The notes beneath the pieces are model-generated. The model was not told the origin of the DNA and ran no database searches. It saw only the letters and a list, made by a program, of their open reading frames with translations. The position numbers and the translations under genes were made by a program. Shown piece after piece: positions 8,673 through 16,350 of a DNA stretch of 37,272 nucleotides (the first letter of the stretch is position 1; each line of letters begins with the position of its first letter). The stretch is from Chlorobiota bacterium. Its GTDB lineage: Bacteria > Bacteroidota > Bacteroidia > Bacteroidales > F082. The stretch is taken from positions 1 through 37,272 of the forward strand of contig JAUVKF010000032.1 of NCBI GenBank assembly GCA_030596395.1, in the 5' to 3' direction.

Positions 8673-9824
8673 ATGCAATTGATTGAAAAATATAAAAGCG
8701 TTAGAAATTACACCAATAAAATCTTTAAGCCGTTACAAATTGAAGACTATGTTCCTCAACCCATCGCAATAGTCAGTCCACCAAAATGGAACCTTGGGCA
8801 TACTACCTGGTTTTTCGAAACTTTTTTGCTGTTGAATTATAGTAAGAAGTATAAAATTTTTGATGAAAGGTACCCGTTTCTCTTTAACTCATATTATAAC
8901 AATGCAGGTGATCGTGTATTTCGTCACAAGCGTGGTGACCTTACCCGGCCAACAGTTGAAGAAGTTTATGAATACCGCAAATATGTTAATGATGCCATGA
9001 TTAACTTTATCGATAGCGGAATTAACTCTGAAATTGAGAATTTGATCGAGCTTGGTTTACAACATGAGCAACAGCACCAGGAGTTATTCTGGACTGATTT
9101 GAAATACACTTTGAGTCTTAATCCTTTATATCCGCACTATGAAGGTGAATTACCTTTTTCAGAAACCCGGCAAAACCAAAAAACGGATTTTATAAAAGTT
9201 GATGAAGGTGTTTATGAAATTGGTTTTAAGGGAGATGGGTTTTGTTACGATAATGAGCTTTCCCCTCATAAAACATATATACAGGATTTCGAAATTGCAA
9301 ATAGCCTGGTAACCAATGCTGAGTATCTCGAATTTATTGATGATGGTGGTTACCGGGATTTCAATTATTGGCATGATGAAGGCTGGAAATGGGTAAATGA
9401 TAACAAAATGGATTCACCATTATACTGGATAAAAGAAGACAACAAATGGATGAATTATACCCTGAAAGGTTTAAAACCGGTTGTGCCTGATGAAGCAGTA
9501 AAACACATCAATTTTTATGAAGCTTTTGCATATGCGGGATGGAAAGGCATGCGACTGCCCACCGAATTCGAGTGGGAAGTTGCCGCTGACAAATTTAACT
9601 GGGGCAGCCGATGGGAATGGACAAACAGCGCATATTTACCCTATCCGGGTTTTAAAAAAGCTGAAGGAGCCGTAGGTGAATACAATGGAAAATTTATGGT
9701 TAACCAGATGGTTTTGCGCGGAGCTTCGATAGCGACTTCGTCAGACCACAGCAGGAAGACATACCGCAATTTTTTCCATCCCTGGGAGCGTTGGCAGTTT
9801 ACAGGGATACGATTGGTAAAATAA
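8673..9824 (+). CDS. egtB: EgtB-type iron-dependent sulfoxide synthase (ergothioneine biosynthesis)
   Basis: 383 residues, start ATG 8673. An N-terminal DinB-like four-helix domain (about 1-160) carries the predicted iron-binding three-His facial site: H43 in NLGHTTWFFE, and H131 and H135 in LQHEQQHQEL. The C-terminal part (about 170-383) is a formylglycine-generating-enzyme-like fold with RLPTEFEWE, VLRGAS and the ending WQFTGIRLVK. The enzyme joins hercynine to a thiol donor (cysteine or gamma-glutamylcysteine, depending on subgroup) with O2 to give the sulfoxide. Its partner egtD follows 172 bp downstream. No egtA or egtC is visible, which would fit a cysteine-using enzyme as described for Chlorobium; this is an inference. 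The egtE-like lyase is also not in the window. Confidence 0.92.
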   Translation: MQLIEKYKSVRNYTNKIFKPLQIEDYVPQPIAIVSPPKWNLGHTTWFFETFLLLNYSKKYKIFDERYPFLFNSYYNNAGDRVFRHKRGDLTRPTVEEVYEYRKYVNDAMINFIDSGINSEIENLIELGLQHEQQHQELFWTDLKYTLSLNPLYPHYEGELPFSETRQNQKTDFIKVDEGVYEIGFKGDGFCYDNELSPHKTYIQDFEIANSLVTNAEYLEFIDDGGYRDFNYWHDEGWKWVNDNKMDSPLYWIKEDNKWMNYTLKGLKPVVPDEAVKHINFYEAFAYAGWKGMRLPTEFEWEVAADKFNWGSRWEWTNSAYLPYPGFKKAEGAVGEYNGKFMVNQMVLRGASIATSSDHSRKTYRNFFHPWERWQFTGIRLVK

Positions 9825-9846
9825 ATAATGAATCTAAAATATAAAA

Positions 9847-9980
9847 CCAGGGACTGTCCAAAGGACTCCTTCGGAGAAGCCCCTGGCAACTGATTACAGG
9901 TCAATTTTGGCATTATCAATTATCAGTTGCCCCGGACTTCAGTCTTGAGATAATCAGTTGCCCCGGACTTCAGTCCGGGG
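9847..9980. repeat. REP-like cluster between egtB and egtD
   Basis: Two near-direct copies of TCAGTTGCCCCGGACTTCAG occur, with unit boundaries near 9921 and 9953. The second ends in the hairpin CCCCGGACTTCAGTCCGGGG (9961-9980). Upstream, an inverted piece (CCCCTGGCAACTGATTA at 9880-9896) and a CCAGGG/CCCTGG stem (9847-9852 with 9881-9886) face them. It could act as an attenuator within the operon or be a mobile palindromic repeat. It also creates false TTG-initiated N-terminal codons for egtD. Confidence 0.7.
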
Positions 9981-9996
9981 ACTTAAAAAACAAACA

Positions 9997-10962
9997 ATGC
10001 AAACAACAGATACACAAATAACACCCTTTGCAATAGATGTACTGGAAGGACTAAATCTCCCGCAAAAAGCTATTTCCTCAAAATATTTTTATGATGCAAA
10101 AGGAGATCAGCTATTTCAGCAAATCATGCAAATGCCTGAGTATTACCTTACAAATTGTGAACATGAAGTGTTTATTGACCAACAGGAACTGATCTGTGAA
10201 ACCTTCGGTGCATTTGATGTACCTTTTAATTTGATTGAATTTGGAGCAGGCGACGGACTTAAAACAAAAATTTTGCTCAGGTACCTGATGGAAAAAAACG
10301 CTGATTTTGTGTACTACCCGGTGGATATTTCAATGAATATCCTGAATGAACTTCAGATCAGCCTCAGGGGGATGTTTCCGAACATTAAAATGCATTCATT
10401 AAATATGGATTATTTTGAGGCTATTCAGCATTTAAGTGCTTTAAAGGAAAGAAGAAATATTACTTTGTTCCTGGGTTCGAATATTGGGAACTTCCATTTT
10501 AACCAGGCACAGGATTTCATCAGTAAATTGAATCATTTCAGTAATCCAGGGGATTTGCTGATGATTGGCATTGATCTAAAAAAAGATCCTGAAATCATAA
10601 AAAACGCATACAATGATCCCCATGGAATAACCGCTGCATTTAACCTTAATTTGTTGCACCGGATGAACCGGGAACTGGATGCTGATTTTAATATCAAACA
10701 ATTTAAACATGTTGCTGTGTATGATGAACCTACCGGCGAAATGCTCAGTTATATAAAATCGCTGACTGATCAAACCGTTGTGTTAAAGGAGCTGGATCAA
10801 TCGGTAAGTTTTTCAGAAGGAGAAACCATTCACACAGAAATCTCGAAAAAATATAGCCTCAGTGAACTTGAGCTATTGGCTGAGCGTTGTAATTATCGCG
10901 TAGTGCATCATTTTCTTGACAACAAACAATATTTTACTGACACAGTTTGGGAATGTGAATAA
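9997..10962 (+). CDS. egtD: EgtD: L-histidine N-alpha-methyltransferase
   Basis: 321 residues from the ATG at 9997. The frame can be read from a TTG at 9958, but those 13 codons lie in a palindromic repeat, so I reject them. It uses SAM to trimethylate histidine to hercynine, the substrate of EgtB. Visible marks: AISSKYFYDAKGDQLFQQIM and PEYYLTNCE at the N-terminus, SAM-binding EFGAGDGLKT (E81-G87), YPVDIS, LFLGSNIGNF, and the C-terminal HFLDNKQYFTDTVWE. The length agrees with the family. It forms a two-gene unit with egtB; the gap holds REP-like hairpins that could separate expression of the two. Confidence 0.94.
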   Translation: MQTTDTQITPFAIDVLEGLNLPQKAISSKYFYDAKGDQLFQQIMQMPEYYLTNCEHEVFIDQQELICETFGAFDVPFNLIEFGAGDGLKTKILLRYLMEKNADFVYYPVDISMNILNELQISLRGMFPNIKMHSLNMDYFEAIQHLSALKERRNITLFLGSNIGNFHFNQAQDFISKLNHFSNPGDLLMIGIDLKKDPEIIKNAYNDPHGITAAFNLNLLHRMNRELDADFNIKQFKHVAVYDEPTGEMLSYIKSLTDQTVVLKELDQSVSFSEGETIHTEISKKYSLSELELLAERCNYRVVHHFLDNKQYFTDTVWECE

Positions 10963-11032
10963 TCTAATAATATCAATCAAAGGTTTTATAATGTTAAACC
11001 ATTACAAAAGTACTGATTGTTACTAGCTAGGT

Positions 11033-11079
11033 GTTGCGGGTTAATGCGTTATATCATTGTCATCCTCGCAACCCGCAAC
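11033..11079. repeat. Hairpin in the gap after egtD
   Basis: GTTGCGGGTT (11033-11042) pairs with AACCCGCAAC (11070-11079) around a 27-nt loop. There is no adjacent T run. It is probably another dispersed palindrome rather than a terminator. Confidence 0.5.
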
Positions 11080-11162
11080 TTGAACCACGCAACTCATTAT
11101 TAATGAATCGATAATCTGCTGGAAATTTTAACTGTAAGCTCACATTAATAAAAACATGCATT

Positions 11163-11444
11163 TTGAAAGCGATCTGGAAAGAACAGGTTTTAGCCGAAAG
11201 CGATAAAACACAATTTGTTGAGGGGAGTCATTATTTTCCACCCGACACTGTTAACCGTAATTATTTATTAACCAGCGATAAACATACCATTTGTCCCTGG
11301 AGAGGGATTGCATCGTATTATCATATTTTAGTAAACGGTGATTTAAATACCAATGCTGCCTGGTATTATCCTGAACCTAAACCCGAAGCAGAACAGTTAA
11401 AAAAATATATTGCCTTTGGGCAAGATGTTGAAATAATTGATTGA
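11163..11444 (+). CDS. DUF427 family protein with TTG start
   Basis: 93 residues, start codon TTG at 11163. The protein begins KAIWKEQVLAESDKTQFVEG, which matches the usual N-terminus of the DUF427 family (MKAIW...LAESD...VEGNHYFP), so TTG is chosen; the nearby ATG at 11156 is out of frame. Other family marks are HYFPPD, CPWRG.ASYY and AAWYYPEPKP. This single compact beta-rich domain is full length. Its biochemical role is not established. The next gene starts 2 nt after its stop, so the two are probably co-transcribed. Confidence 0.85.
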   Translation: MKAIWKEQVLAESDKTQFVEGSHYFPPDTVNRNYLLTSDKHTICPWRGIASYYHILVNGDLNTNAAWYYPEPKPEAEQLKKYIAFGQDVEIID

Positions 11445-11446
11445 TT

Positions 11447-11863
11447 ATGAATTTAACAGAAATAGGAATTATTTTTGCCCCGTTAACATTTCTCCCTGGA
11501 CTTGGTATGCTGATCATGTCAACTTCAAGAAGGTATATCGAATTGATTCGGCAACTACAAAGGATTTTTGATGGCGACCTAAACTACTCCGAATCATTTA
11601 TGAATTGTCAGCATCAACGCTTAGGGATGTTTAAATGGGCACTGTCGTTGCTTTATATCAGTATTGGCCTCATTTTACTTGGCAGTTTGCTGGGCGGATT
11701 AACCATCTCGTTTCATCCGCTGGCTGAATATTTACTTTTTTCTTTTCTTATACTTGCTGTGCTGGTTGCTGTTACAGCCATGTTTATTTTAGTCCGGGAA
11801 TCTTTTGTTTCGGCCAGCCTGATCAATGAGCAGTTTGATCAACACTTGAAAGAAAAATCCTGA
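11447..11863 (+). CDS. DUF2721-like small membrane protein
   Basis: 138 residues from the ATG at 11447, 2 nt after the DUF427 stop. It has three hydrophobic segments: residues about 5-25 (IGIIFAPLTFLPGLGMLIMS), 64-88 and 97-117. Between the first and second is a basic, amphipathic stretch with RRYIELIRQLQRI. This arrangement (helix, TSRR.. motif, two more helices, charged tail) resembles DUF2721 proteins of about 130 residues; I give that name with moderate certainty. Function unknown. Confidence 0.65.
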   Translation: MNLTEIGIIFAPLTFLPGLGMLIMSTSRRYIELIRQLQRIFDGDLNYSESFMNCQHQRLGMFKWALSLLYISIGLILLGSLLGGLTISFHPLAEYLLFSFLILAVLVAVTAMFILVRESFVSASLINEQFDQHLKEKS

Positions 11864-11924
11864 AAACACACCTTAGATTTATTAATAAATTCTACCTTTA
11901 CGCGATCAAAAATTAACTGCTGAT

Positions 11925-12449
11925 ATGAAGAAAGTTGCATTGATTTATTGGGGAACAGGTGGCAATGTCGAGCGTGCTGCAAAAAAAGTTGCGGGTACAT
12001 TTTCTCCCGAAGAAATTGATCTGGTTGATCTTAAATCTTTTGATATAAATAAAATATCAGATTATAATTTAATCATTCTTGGTGCTGCAACCGTTGGTGC
12101 TGAATTGTGGTTGGATGTGAAAGATGATAACGAATGGAGCCGGTTCTTCCTGGCAGTTAAAGGTATTGATTGGAAGGGCAAATTTGTTGCTTTCTTTGGT
12201 CTTGGCGACCAGGTGCTTTATCCTGACCATTTTGTAGATGCACTTGGCATTTTTAAAGAAGAAATGGAACAAACTGATGTTACCATAATTGGTGAATGGC
12301 CAATTGAAGGATACCGCTTTACTGATTCAGACGGCTATAACGGTGATATGTTTTTTGGCCTAGCTCTGGATGAAGACAGCCAGGCCGAACTTACCATAGA
12401 AAGAGCCGAAAAATGGACCACGGACCTTAAAAAACAGATAGGTCTTTAA
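11925..12449 (+). CDS. Flavodoxin (long-chain type)
   Basis: 174 residues, an FMN-binding electron carrier. The phosphate-binding loop is in YWGTGGNVERAA (residues 9-20). The long-chain marks FFGLGDQVLYPDHFVDALG and the C-terminal FGLALDEDSQ.ELT are present. The loop is GTGGNVE rather than the usual (S/T)xTGxT, a modest variation. It stands alone and converges with the GNAT gene, whose stop codon abuts it with no gap (12449/12450). A TACCTTTA box lies about 30 nt upstream of the ATG and may be the -7 element. Likely partners (ferredoxin/flavodoxin reductases, radical SAM enzymes) are not in the window. Confidence 0.92.
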   Translation: MKKVALIYWGTGGNVERAAKKVAGTFSPEEIDLVDLKSFDINKISDYNLIILGAATVGAELWLDVKDDNEWSRFFLAVKGIDWKGKFVAFFGLGDQVLYPDHFVDALGIFKEEMEQTDVTIIGEWPIEGYRFTDSDGYNGDMFFGLALDEDSQAELTIERAEKWTTDLKKQIGL

Positions 12450-12878
12450 TCAGATTTCCGGAAACTTTCTTTTTGTTAAATAATGCATGTCTTCAAAAGG
12501 GATATAACCCATGCGTTTAAAGACTTCTACTGATTCGGTATTATAAGCTTCTATCTGGCAGGCATAAATCCCGATTCCTTGAGAATCAAGCCACTTCTCA
12601 CCGGCATCAACAAGCTTTCTGGCGATTCCCCTGTTCCTGAATTCAGGTAAAACAGCAACCCGGTTTATCCAGCCTTTACGCCCATCATGCGTAACCAGAA
12701 TGGCGCCAATGTATTCTCCTTTATGAACTGCAAATAAAAACTGGTTGTAATCTAGTTTAACTTCTTTTTCAATACTTTCCTCGCTGTCCCTTCCCTTTGG
12801 TTTATATGGTAATCCTGCTTTTTCCCAGATATTTATCAGTATTTTGTAATTTCCTTTCTGGTAATGTTTTATCTTCAT
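12450..12878 (-). CDS. GNAT-family N-acetyltransferase
   Basis: 142 residues from the ATG at 12876-12878 (MKIKHYQKGNYKILI). A longer reading from 12950 would overlap the aldo/keto reductase by about 50 bp and is unlikely. GNAT acetyl-CoA-binding signature: INRVAVLPEFRNRGIARKLV, with R..G.A as the pyrophosphate loop, then YNTESVEVFKRMGYI near the C-terminus. The acceptor substrate cannot be told; RimI-like protein or small-molecule acetylation are both possible. It lies 19 nt downstream of the aldo/keto reductase on the same strand, so it is the last gene of a three-gene operon. Confidence 0.88.
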   Translation of the reverse strand: MKIKHYQKGNYKILINIWEKAGLPYKPKGRDSEESIEKEVKLDYNQFLFAVHKGEYIGAILVTHDGRKGWINRVAVLPEFRNRGIARKLVDAGEKWLDSQGIGIYACQIEAYNTESVEVFKRMGYIPFEDMHYLTKRKFPEI

Positions 12879-12897
12879 TGCTATGGCATTATCATGA

Positions 12898-13797
12898 TTA
12901 AGGTAAAGGTGTGCCTCGTGAGGCATTATAAATTTCATACCATTGTTCACGGTTCAATTGAATATGCAAAGCATCTGCAGCCTTTATTAACCTTTCGATT
13001 TTACCCGATCCAACAATTGGGATCACCCTGGCAGGATGGTAAAGTATCCAGGCATAAATTATTTGGTCGATACTTATATTCAATTCATTGGCAATTTCCT
13101 GAAGTTTTGTTGAAATTCTTCTACTTTTTACATCTTTTGGATTGAACAACAACCCGTGAGCAAGCGGCGACCAAGCCATTGGATGAATTTGTTCGTTCAT
13201 GAAAAAATCCATGTTGCCATTGTCGAAGTGCTCAAGATTATAAGGGGAAAACTCAATCTGGTTTGTAAGCAGTTTTCCATTGAAATGCTTGTTTAATCCT
13301 CCATATTGTAGTGGGTTAAAATTAGAAACTCCAAAATTCAAAACCTTGCCGGTTTTTTCAAGTTCTTCAAAGGCCAGTGCTATCTCAGCCGGGTTCATCA
13401 ACGGGTCGGGCCGGTGGATCAATAACAAATCAATATAATCTGTATTGAAGTTGGTAAGCGACTGTTCAACTCTTTCGATGATGTGGTTAAAACCGGTATC
13501 GTAATGATTGATCTTTCTATCAGGATATTTTGCGGAAAGCGTTTTGATCCCGCATTTTGTTACCAGCTGAATTTGATCCCGGATATCAGGACTTGCCTTA
13601 ATTAGTTTTCCAAACTCAGCTTCACATTCATAATCACCGTAAATATCAGCATGGTCAAAAGTAGTTACTCCCAAATCTATTGATCTCCTTACGTAACGGT
13701 TCAATTCAGATATTGACATATTCCAATCCTTCAGCCGCCAGAATCCGAGGGCAATGCGCGACATAGATAAAGAAGGTGAAAGTTTGACTTTTTCCAT
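12898..13797 (-). CDS. Aldo/keto reductase (YdhF-like)
   Basis: 299 residues, a TIM-barrel NAD(P)H-dependent oxidoreductase. The catalytic tetrad is visible: D48 and Y53 in FDHADIYG, K81 in LVTKCG, H128 in LLLIHRPDP. The cofactor side includes GKVLNFGVSNFNPLQ, NQIEFSPYN, and the C-terminal VIPIVGSGKIERLIKAADAL. It resembles E. coli YdhF, including the MNPAEIALAFEELEKTGKV segment. The physiological substrate is unknown. The gene starts 3 nt after the stop of the unknown 195-residue gene and precedes the GNAT gene, an operon of three. Confidence 0.92.
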   Translation of the reverse strand: MEKVKLSPSLSMSRIALGFWRLKDWNMSISELNRYVRRSIDLGVTTFDHADIYGDYECEAEFGKLIKASPDIRDQIQLVTKCGIKTLSAKYPDRKINHYDTGFNHIIERVEQSLTNFNTDYIDLLLIHRPDPLMNPAEIALAFEELEKTGKVLNFGVSNFNPLQYGGLNKHFNGKLLTNQIEFSPYNLEHFDNGNMDFFMNEQIHPMAWSPLAHGLLFNPKDVKSRRISTKLQEIANELNISIDQIIYAWILYHPARVIPIVGSGKIERLIKAADALHIQLNREQWYEIYNASRGTPLP

Positions 13798-13800
13798 TCT

Positions 13801-14388
13801 TCAATCTTTTATTTTCCACGACCACCTGAGTTTAGCTTCCCCGGTTGAAGTTTTGTTTGTGCGGTCAAGTTCTTTCTTTCCCTCAAATTCTTCTTCAAAA
13901 TCTTCATCCATGTTTAAATAGCCCATATCCCTGTCCTTGATCGTTTTCAAAATACCACCAACCAGGCTAACTGCTGTTTTTGCAATAACCAGCCAGGGGG
14001 AAGTTGAGCCAAGGATGTTGGAAACAATACCAAATGCCTGGCCACCCAAACCGCTTTCAACATCTTTAAGGACGTTCCCGATTTGCCGTGTTGATTTTCT
14101 GCTGTGTTTTAAAAATGCCCTTACTTGCAGGCTTCGGTCGGCTGGCATTTCCCTTTCCAGGATAGTCAATCCTTCAACGCCGCCATCACTGCTTTCGGGT
14201 TCAAATTCAACAACATTTTCCGAGTGTTTCTTCAGCATAAAATAACGCTGACCTGCAGTGGGTACAGTAGTGAGCAACATTTTGTCGTTATCAAAAGGAT
14301 GTTCGGCAACAATTACGAAATAAAGTTTCCACCTTCTTTTTTTAAGGAGGATTTCCAGTCGTTCAAATTCCAGTTTTACAGTAGCCAT
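13801..14388 (-). CDS. Unknown 195-residue protein
   Basis: I do not recognise this family. Residues 1-70 look beta-rich (VKLEFERLEILLKKRRWKLY, then YFVIVAEHPF and a TTVPTAGQRYF stretch). A middle part (about 95-145) is glycine- and hydrophobic-rich (GLGGQAFGIVSNILGS, TAVSLVGGILKTI) and may be amphipathic or membrane-inserting. The C-terminus has an acidic run (MDEDFEEEFEG) and ends AKLRWSWKIKD. There is no signal peptide. The gene is first in the operon with aldo/keto reductase and GNAT (3-nt spacing). Its beta-then-Gly-rich layout has no clear match to the small proteins of the sensor cluster starting 260 bp away. Confidence 0.75.
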   Translation of the reverse strand: MATVKLEFERLEILLKKRRWKLYFVIVAEHPFDNDKMLLTTVPTAGQRYFMLKKHSENVVEFEPESSDGGVEGLTILEREMPADRSLQVRAFLKHSRKSTRQIGNVLKDVESGLGGQAFGIVSNILGSTSPWLVIAKTAVSLVGGILKTIKDRDMGYLNMDEDFEEEFEGKKELDRTNKTSTGEAKLRWSWKIKD

Positions 14389-14650
14389 AGTTTTTTTTTG
14401 AGTACAAGATAAGAAATATCAATGTGTTTTTCACGATATAATTATAAATCTACATTCAGTTACGGACCTGTGATAGACGTCTCGCACAGATTACATCAGA
14501 TTTCCGGCTCCGGTCTTCCAGCTTCCAGCTTCGAACTTCCGCATCCCTGAAAACCACTATTTTTTTTAAATGGCTGATATCGGTCATTGATAAATCGGAA
14601 TAATGTTTTCAATTTGTACAATATATTAATCACAGAAAAATAAGCACGTA

Positions 14651-14971
14651 GTGAGAACGGAACGAAAGGTACAATGCTTAATTTATCTGGATGTGAGAGT
14701 TTATGAGAATCGTTTAATGCTGATTGAAGCAAAAGGGACTTCAGATTTTGAACAACCCGGCGTTGCAAAGCTAGTACCTACATACGAAATCGGCAAAAGA
14801 TCGGAAGGAGGAATCCTCGAACTGGATTTCATTAATCAACCGGTAGAAAGTGCGAAAAAGGAAAACCTGACATTTGAGATAAAAACTGTAGTTGACCTTG
14901 GCAAATTACCTGACGACCTGAAAGGCGTTAAAGTAAATGCCGAAGAAAATGCAGATATAGTTTTATTATAA
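14651..14971 (+). CDS. Small hypothetical protein upstream of the two-component cluster
   Basis: Up to 106 residues from a GTG at 14651; the first in-frame ATG is at 14717, giving 84 residues. A stop codon lies 24 nt before the GTG, so no longer start exists. The C-terminal part looks like a real beta-strand protein (LVPTYEIGKRSEGGILELDF, FEIKTVVDLGKLPDDLKG). There is no signal peptide. Not recognised. It may be a truncated copy of the kind of small cytoplasmic beta protein found between regulator and kinase genes downstream, but sequence similarity by eye is weak. The stretch 14389-14650 before it holds only CTTCCAGCTTCCAGCTTC-like low-complexity sequence. Confidence 0.45.
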   Translation: MRTERKVQCLIYLDVRVYENRLMLIEAKGTSDFEQPGVAKLVPTYEIGKRSEGGILELDFINQPVESAKKENLTFEIKTVVDLGKLPDDLKGVKVNAEENADIVLL

Positions 14972-15191
14972 AAATTGTTTCAATATGTGTAAACTATCAT
15001 TCATTGGTAATCGAACAGAACCAAATAATAGTTCCTGATCATGCGAAATTTTAAATTACAACAGTTATTTTTTCGTGACCGGAGGCCGGAAAATAAAACG
15101 TTAACTCACCAGATCCATACGTTTAAACATTTTTCACCGCCGTTTACACATTTGTTTCATATTTCCCTGTTCCCTGTCGTACCTTTGATAT

Positions 15192-15232
15192 TGAAATCCG
15201 GTTTACCGGATGACGTTACAGGGATTATAAAC
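15192..15232. promoter_or_regulatory. Palindrome upstream of first response regulator, related to the downstream 78-bp modules
   Basis: ATCCGGT-TT-ACCGGAT (15196-15211) is a perfect 7+7 palindrome 50 bp before the regulator ATG. The 9-mer TGAAATCCG (15192-15200) and the 11-mer GGATTATAAAC (15222-15232) both also occur in the module before 24258, in the same order and with similar separation (30 versus 33 nt). It may be a binding site for one of the regulators. No other gene is seen in 14972-15260. Confidence 0.5.
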
Positions 15233-15260
15233 TGCTTAACTGATTTTAAATCTGAAAACA

Positions 15261-15887
15261 ATGATACGCTTAATTATCACCGATGATCATCCTATTATAA
15301 AGGATGGCATCGAAATGGCCCTGGCTAACGAAAACAACATTGAACTGGTTGCTTTCGTAGGTGATGGGGCAGCATTATTGGAAACCCTTGATAAAATCGA
15401 GGCCGATGTTATCCTGATGGATATAAACATGCCCGGTATGAATGGCATTGAAGCCACACAGCTTGTAAAGAAAAAACACCCTAAAATTAAGGTGCTCGGT
15501 TATTCTCAATATGATGAAAAGCGATTCGTACGACTGGTATTGAAAAGAGGTGCCAACGGCTACTTGCTTAAAAATGCTGCTTCCAAAGAGTTGGTTCAGG
15601 CCATTAAAACAGTTTACAATGGCGACATTTACCTGAGCGAAGAATTACCAAATGTGTTTGATGATAAACCCAGGCGCAAATCCAGATTTATGTTCCCCAA
15701 ACTAACCTCTCGCGAAAAAGACGTATTAAATGGGATTTGTGAGGAGAAAAATAACCAGGAGATCGCTGAATCACTATTGATCAGCCACAACACAGTTGAA
15801 ACACACCGCGCCAATATATTGCTGAAAGTTGGGGCAAAAAATACAGCCGGCCTGGTGAGATGGGCCGTTGAAAATGAGATTGTTTAA
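15261..15887 (+). CDS. NarL/LuxR-type response regulator (module 1)
   Basis: 208 residues. The receiver domain (about 1-120) has acidic pocket D8-D9, phosphoacceptor D54 in ILMDINMPGMNG, and the conserved K in YLLKNA. The LuxR-type helix-turn-helix at the C-terminus has LTSREKDVLNGI, NNQEIAESLLISHNTVETHR and ANILLKVGAKN. Such proteins are phosphorylated by a HisKA_3 kinase and bind DNA as dimers to dyads. The likely kinase is the TPR sensor at 16351, separated only by a small gene. It is very similar to the regulator at 18488 (same length; the first ten residues are identical). The start ATG sits in a context identical to that of module 2 (AAAATGAT.CG). Confidence 0.95.
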   Translation: MIRLIITDDHPIIKDGIEMALANENNIELVAFVGDGAALLETLDKIEADVILMDINMPGMNGIEATQLVKKKHPKIKVLGYSQYDEKRFVRLVLKRGANGYLLKNAASKELVQAIKTVYNGDIYLSEELPNVFDDKPRRKSRFMFPKLTSREKDVLNGICEEKNNQEIAESLLISHNTVETHRANILLKVGAKNTAGLVRWAVENEIV

Positions 15888-15905
15888 CCTTTAATAATTA
15901 ACACT

Positions 15906-16271
15906 ATGAGAAATTTGATTTTAGGATCTTTAAAAACACAATTCGAAACTATTTATCACACAGTGCGTGAAATAGAAACTCATCAGTTAACTGTTGAATT
16001 TGATACAATTCCTTTTGGAGTATCTTTTAGAGTTGCCCCACCACAATCAGTTACAGGTAACATAACATTAGAATTTTATCTTGATGATACAAAAAACAAT
16101 TCTTTTGTTAACCACTTCAAACAAATATTTGATGCACCCATCAACTGGAAAAATGTACCATTTCAAACCACAACCGTTGTAGTTTTTGAAAGTGAAGATG
16201 GAGGATATAATGAAAGTGATTCTGCTACCAAAAACGAGAAAGACGTAATAAGAACTACGAAAGATGATTGA
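15906..16271 (+). CDS. Small unknown cytoplasmic protein between regulator and kinase (module 1)
   Basis: 121 residues, ATG 18 nt after the regulator stop. No signal peptide, membrane segment or family I recognise. Mostly alternating hydrophobic residues, as in beta strands (HQLTVEFDTIPFGVSFRVAP, GNITLEFYLDD, TTTVVVFESEDGG), with a hydrophilic, charged C-terminal tail. It occupies the same position and spacing as the 125-residue gene at 19134 in module 2, and both have a G.ITL strand motif, but overall similarity is low. Position suggests a fast-evolving accessory to the regulator/kinase pair; this is an inference. Confidence 0.7.
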   Translation: MRNLILGSLKTQFETIYHTVREIETHQLTVEFDTIPFGVSFRVAPPQSVTGNITLEFYLDDTKNNSFVNHFKQIFDAPINWKNVPFQTTTVVVFESEDGGYNESDSATKNEKDVIRTTKDD

Positions 16272-16350
16272 TTGATCGCTAATCGTTTTTTAAAGCAGTT
16301 TTTAAGCAATTTTCAATAATGATTTAGTCATTAGTTAATCTAAACCTCAC

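Noticed and set aside
9958-9996. N-terminal extension of egtD from a TTG
   Set aside because: These codons are the CCCCGGACT hairpin repeat; the ATG at 9997 gives the normal EgtD N-terminus.
12864-13145. Plus-strand ORF opposite GNAT and aldo/keto reductase genes
   Set aside because: Antisense shadow of well-supported genes.
13937-14412. Plus-strand ORFs opposite the unknown 195-residue gene
   Set aside because: The minus-strand frame has operon spacing (3 nt) and a continuous protein-like sequence; the plus frames overlap each other in different frames.
14496-14768. Minus-strand ORF of 90 codons
   Set aside because: It crosses CTTCCAGCTTCCAGC low-complexity sequence and the start of the plus-strand hypothetical gene.
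15041-15286. ORF of 81 codons before the first regulator
   Set aside because: It overlaps the regulator start, includes the palindrome, and has His/Phe-rich non-protein-like composition.
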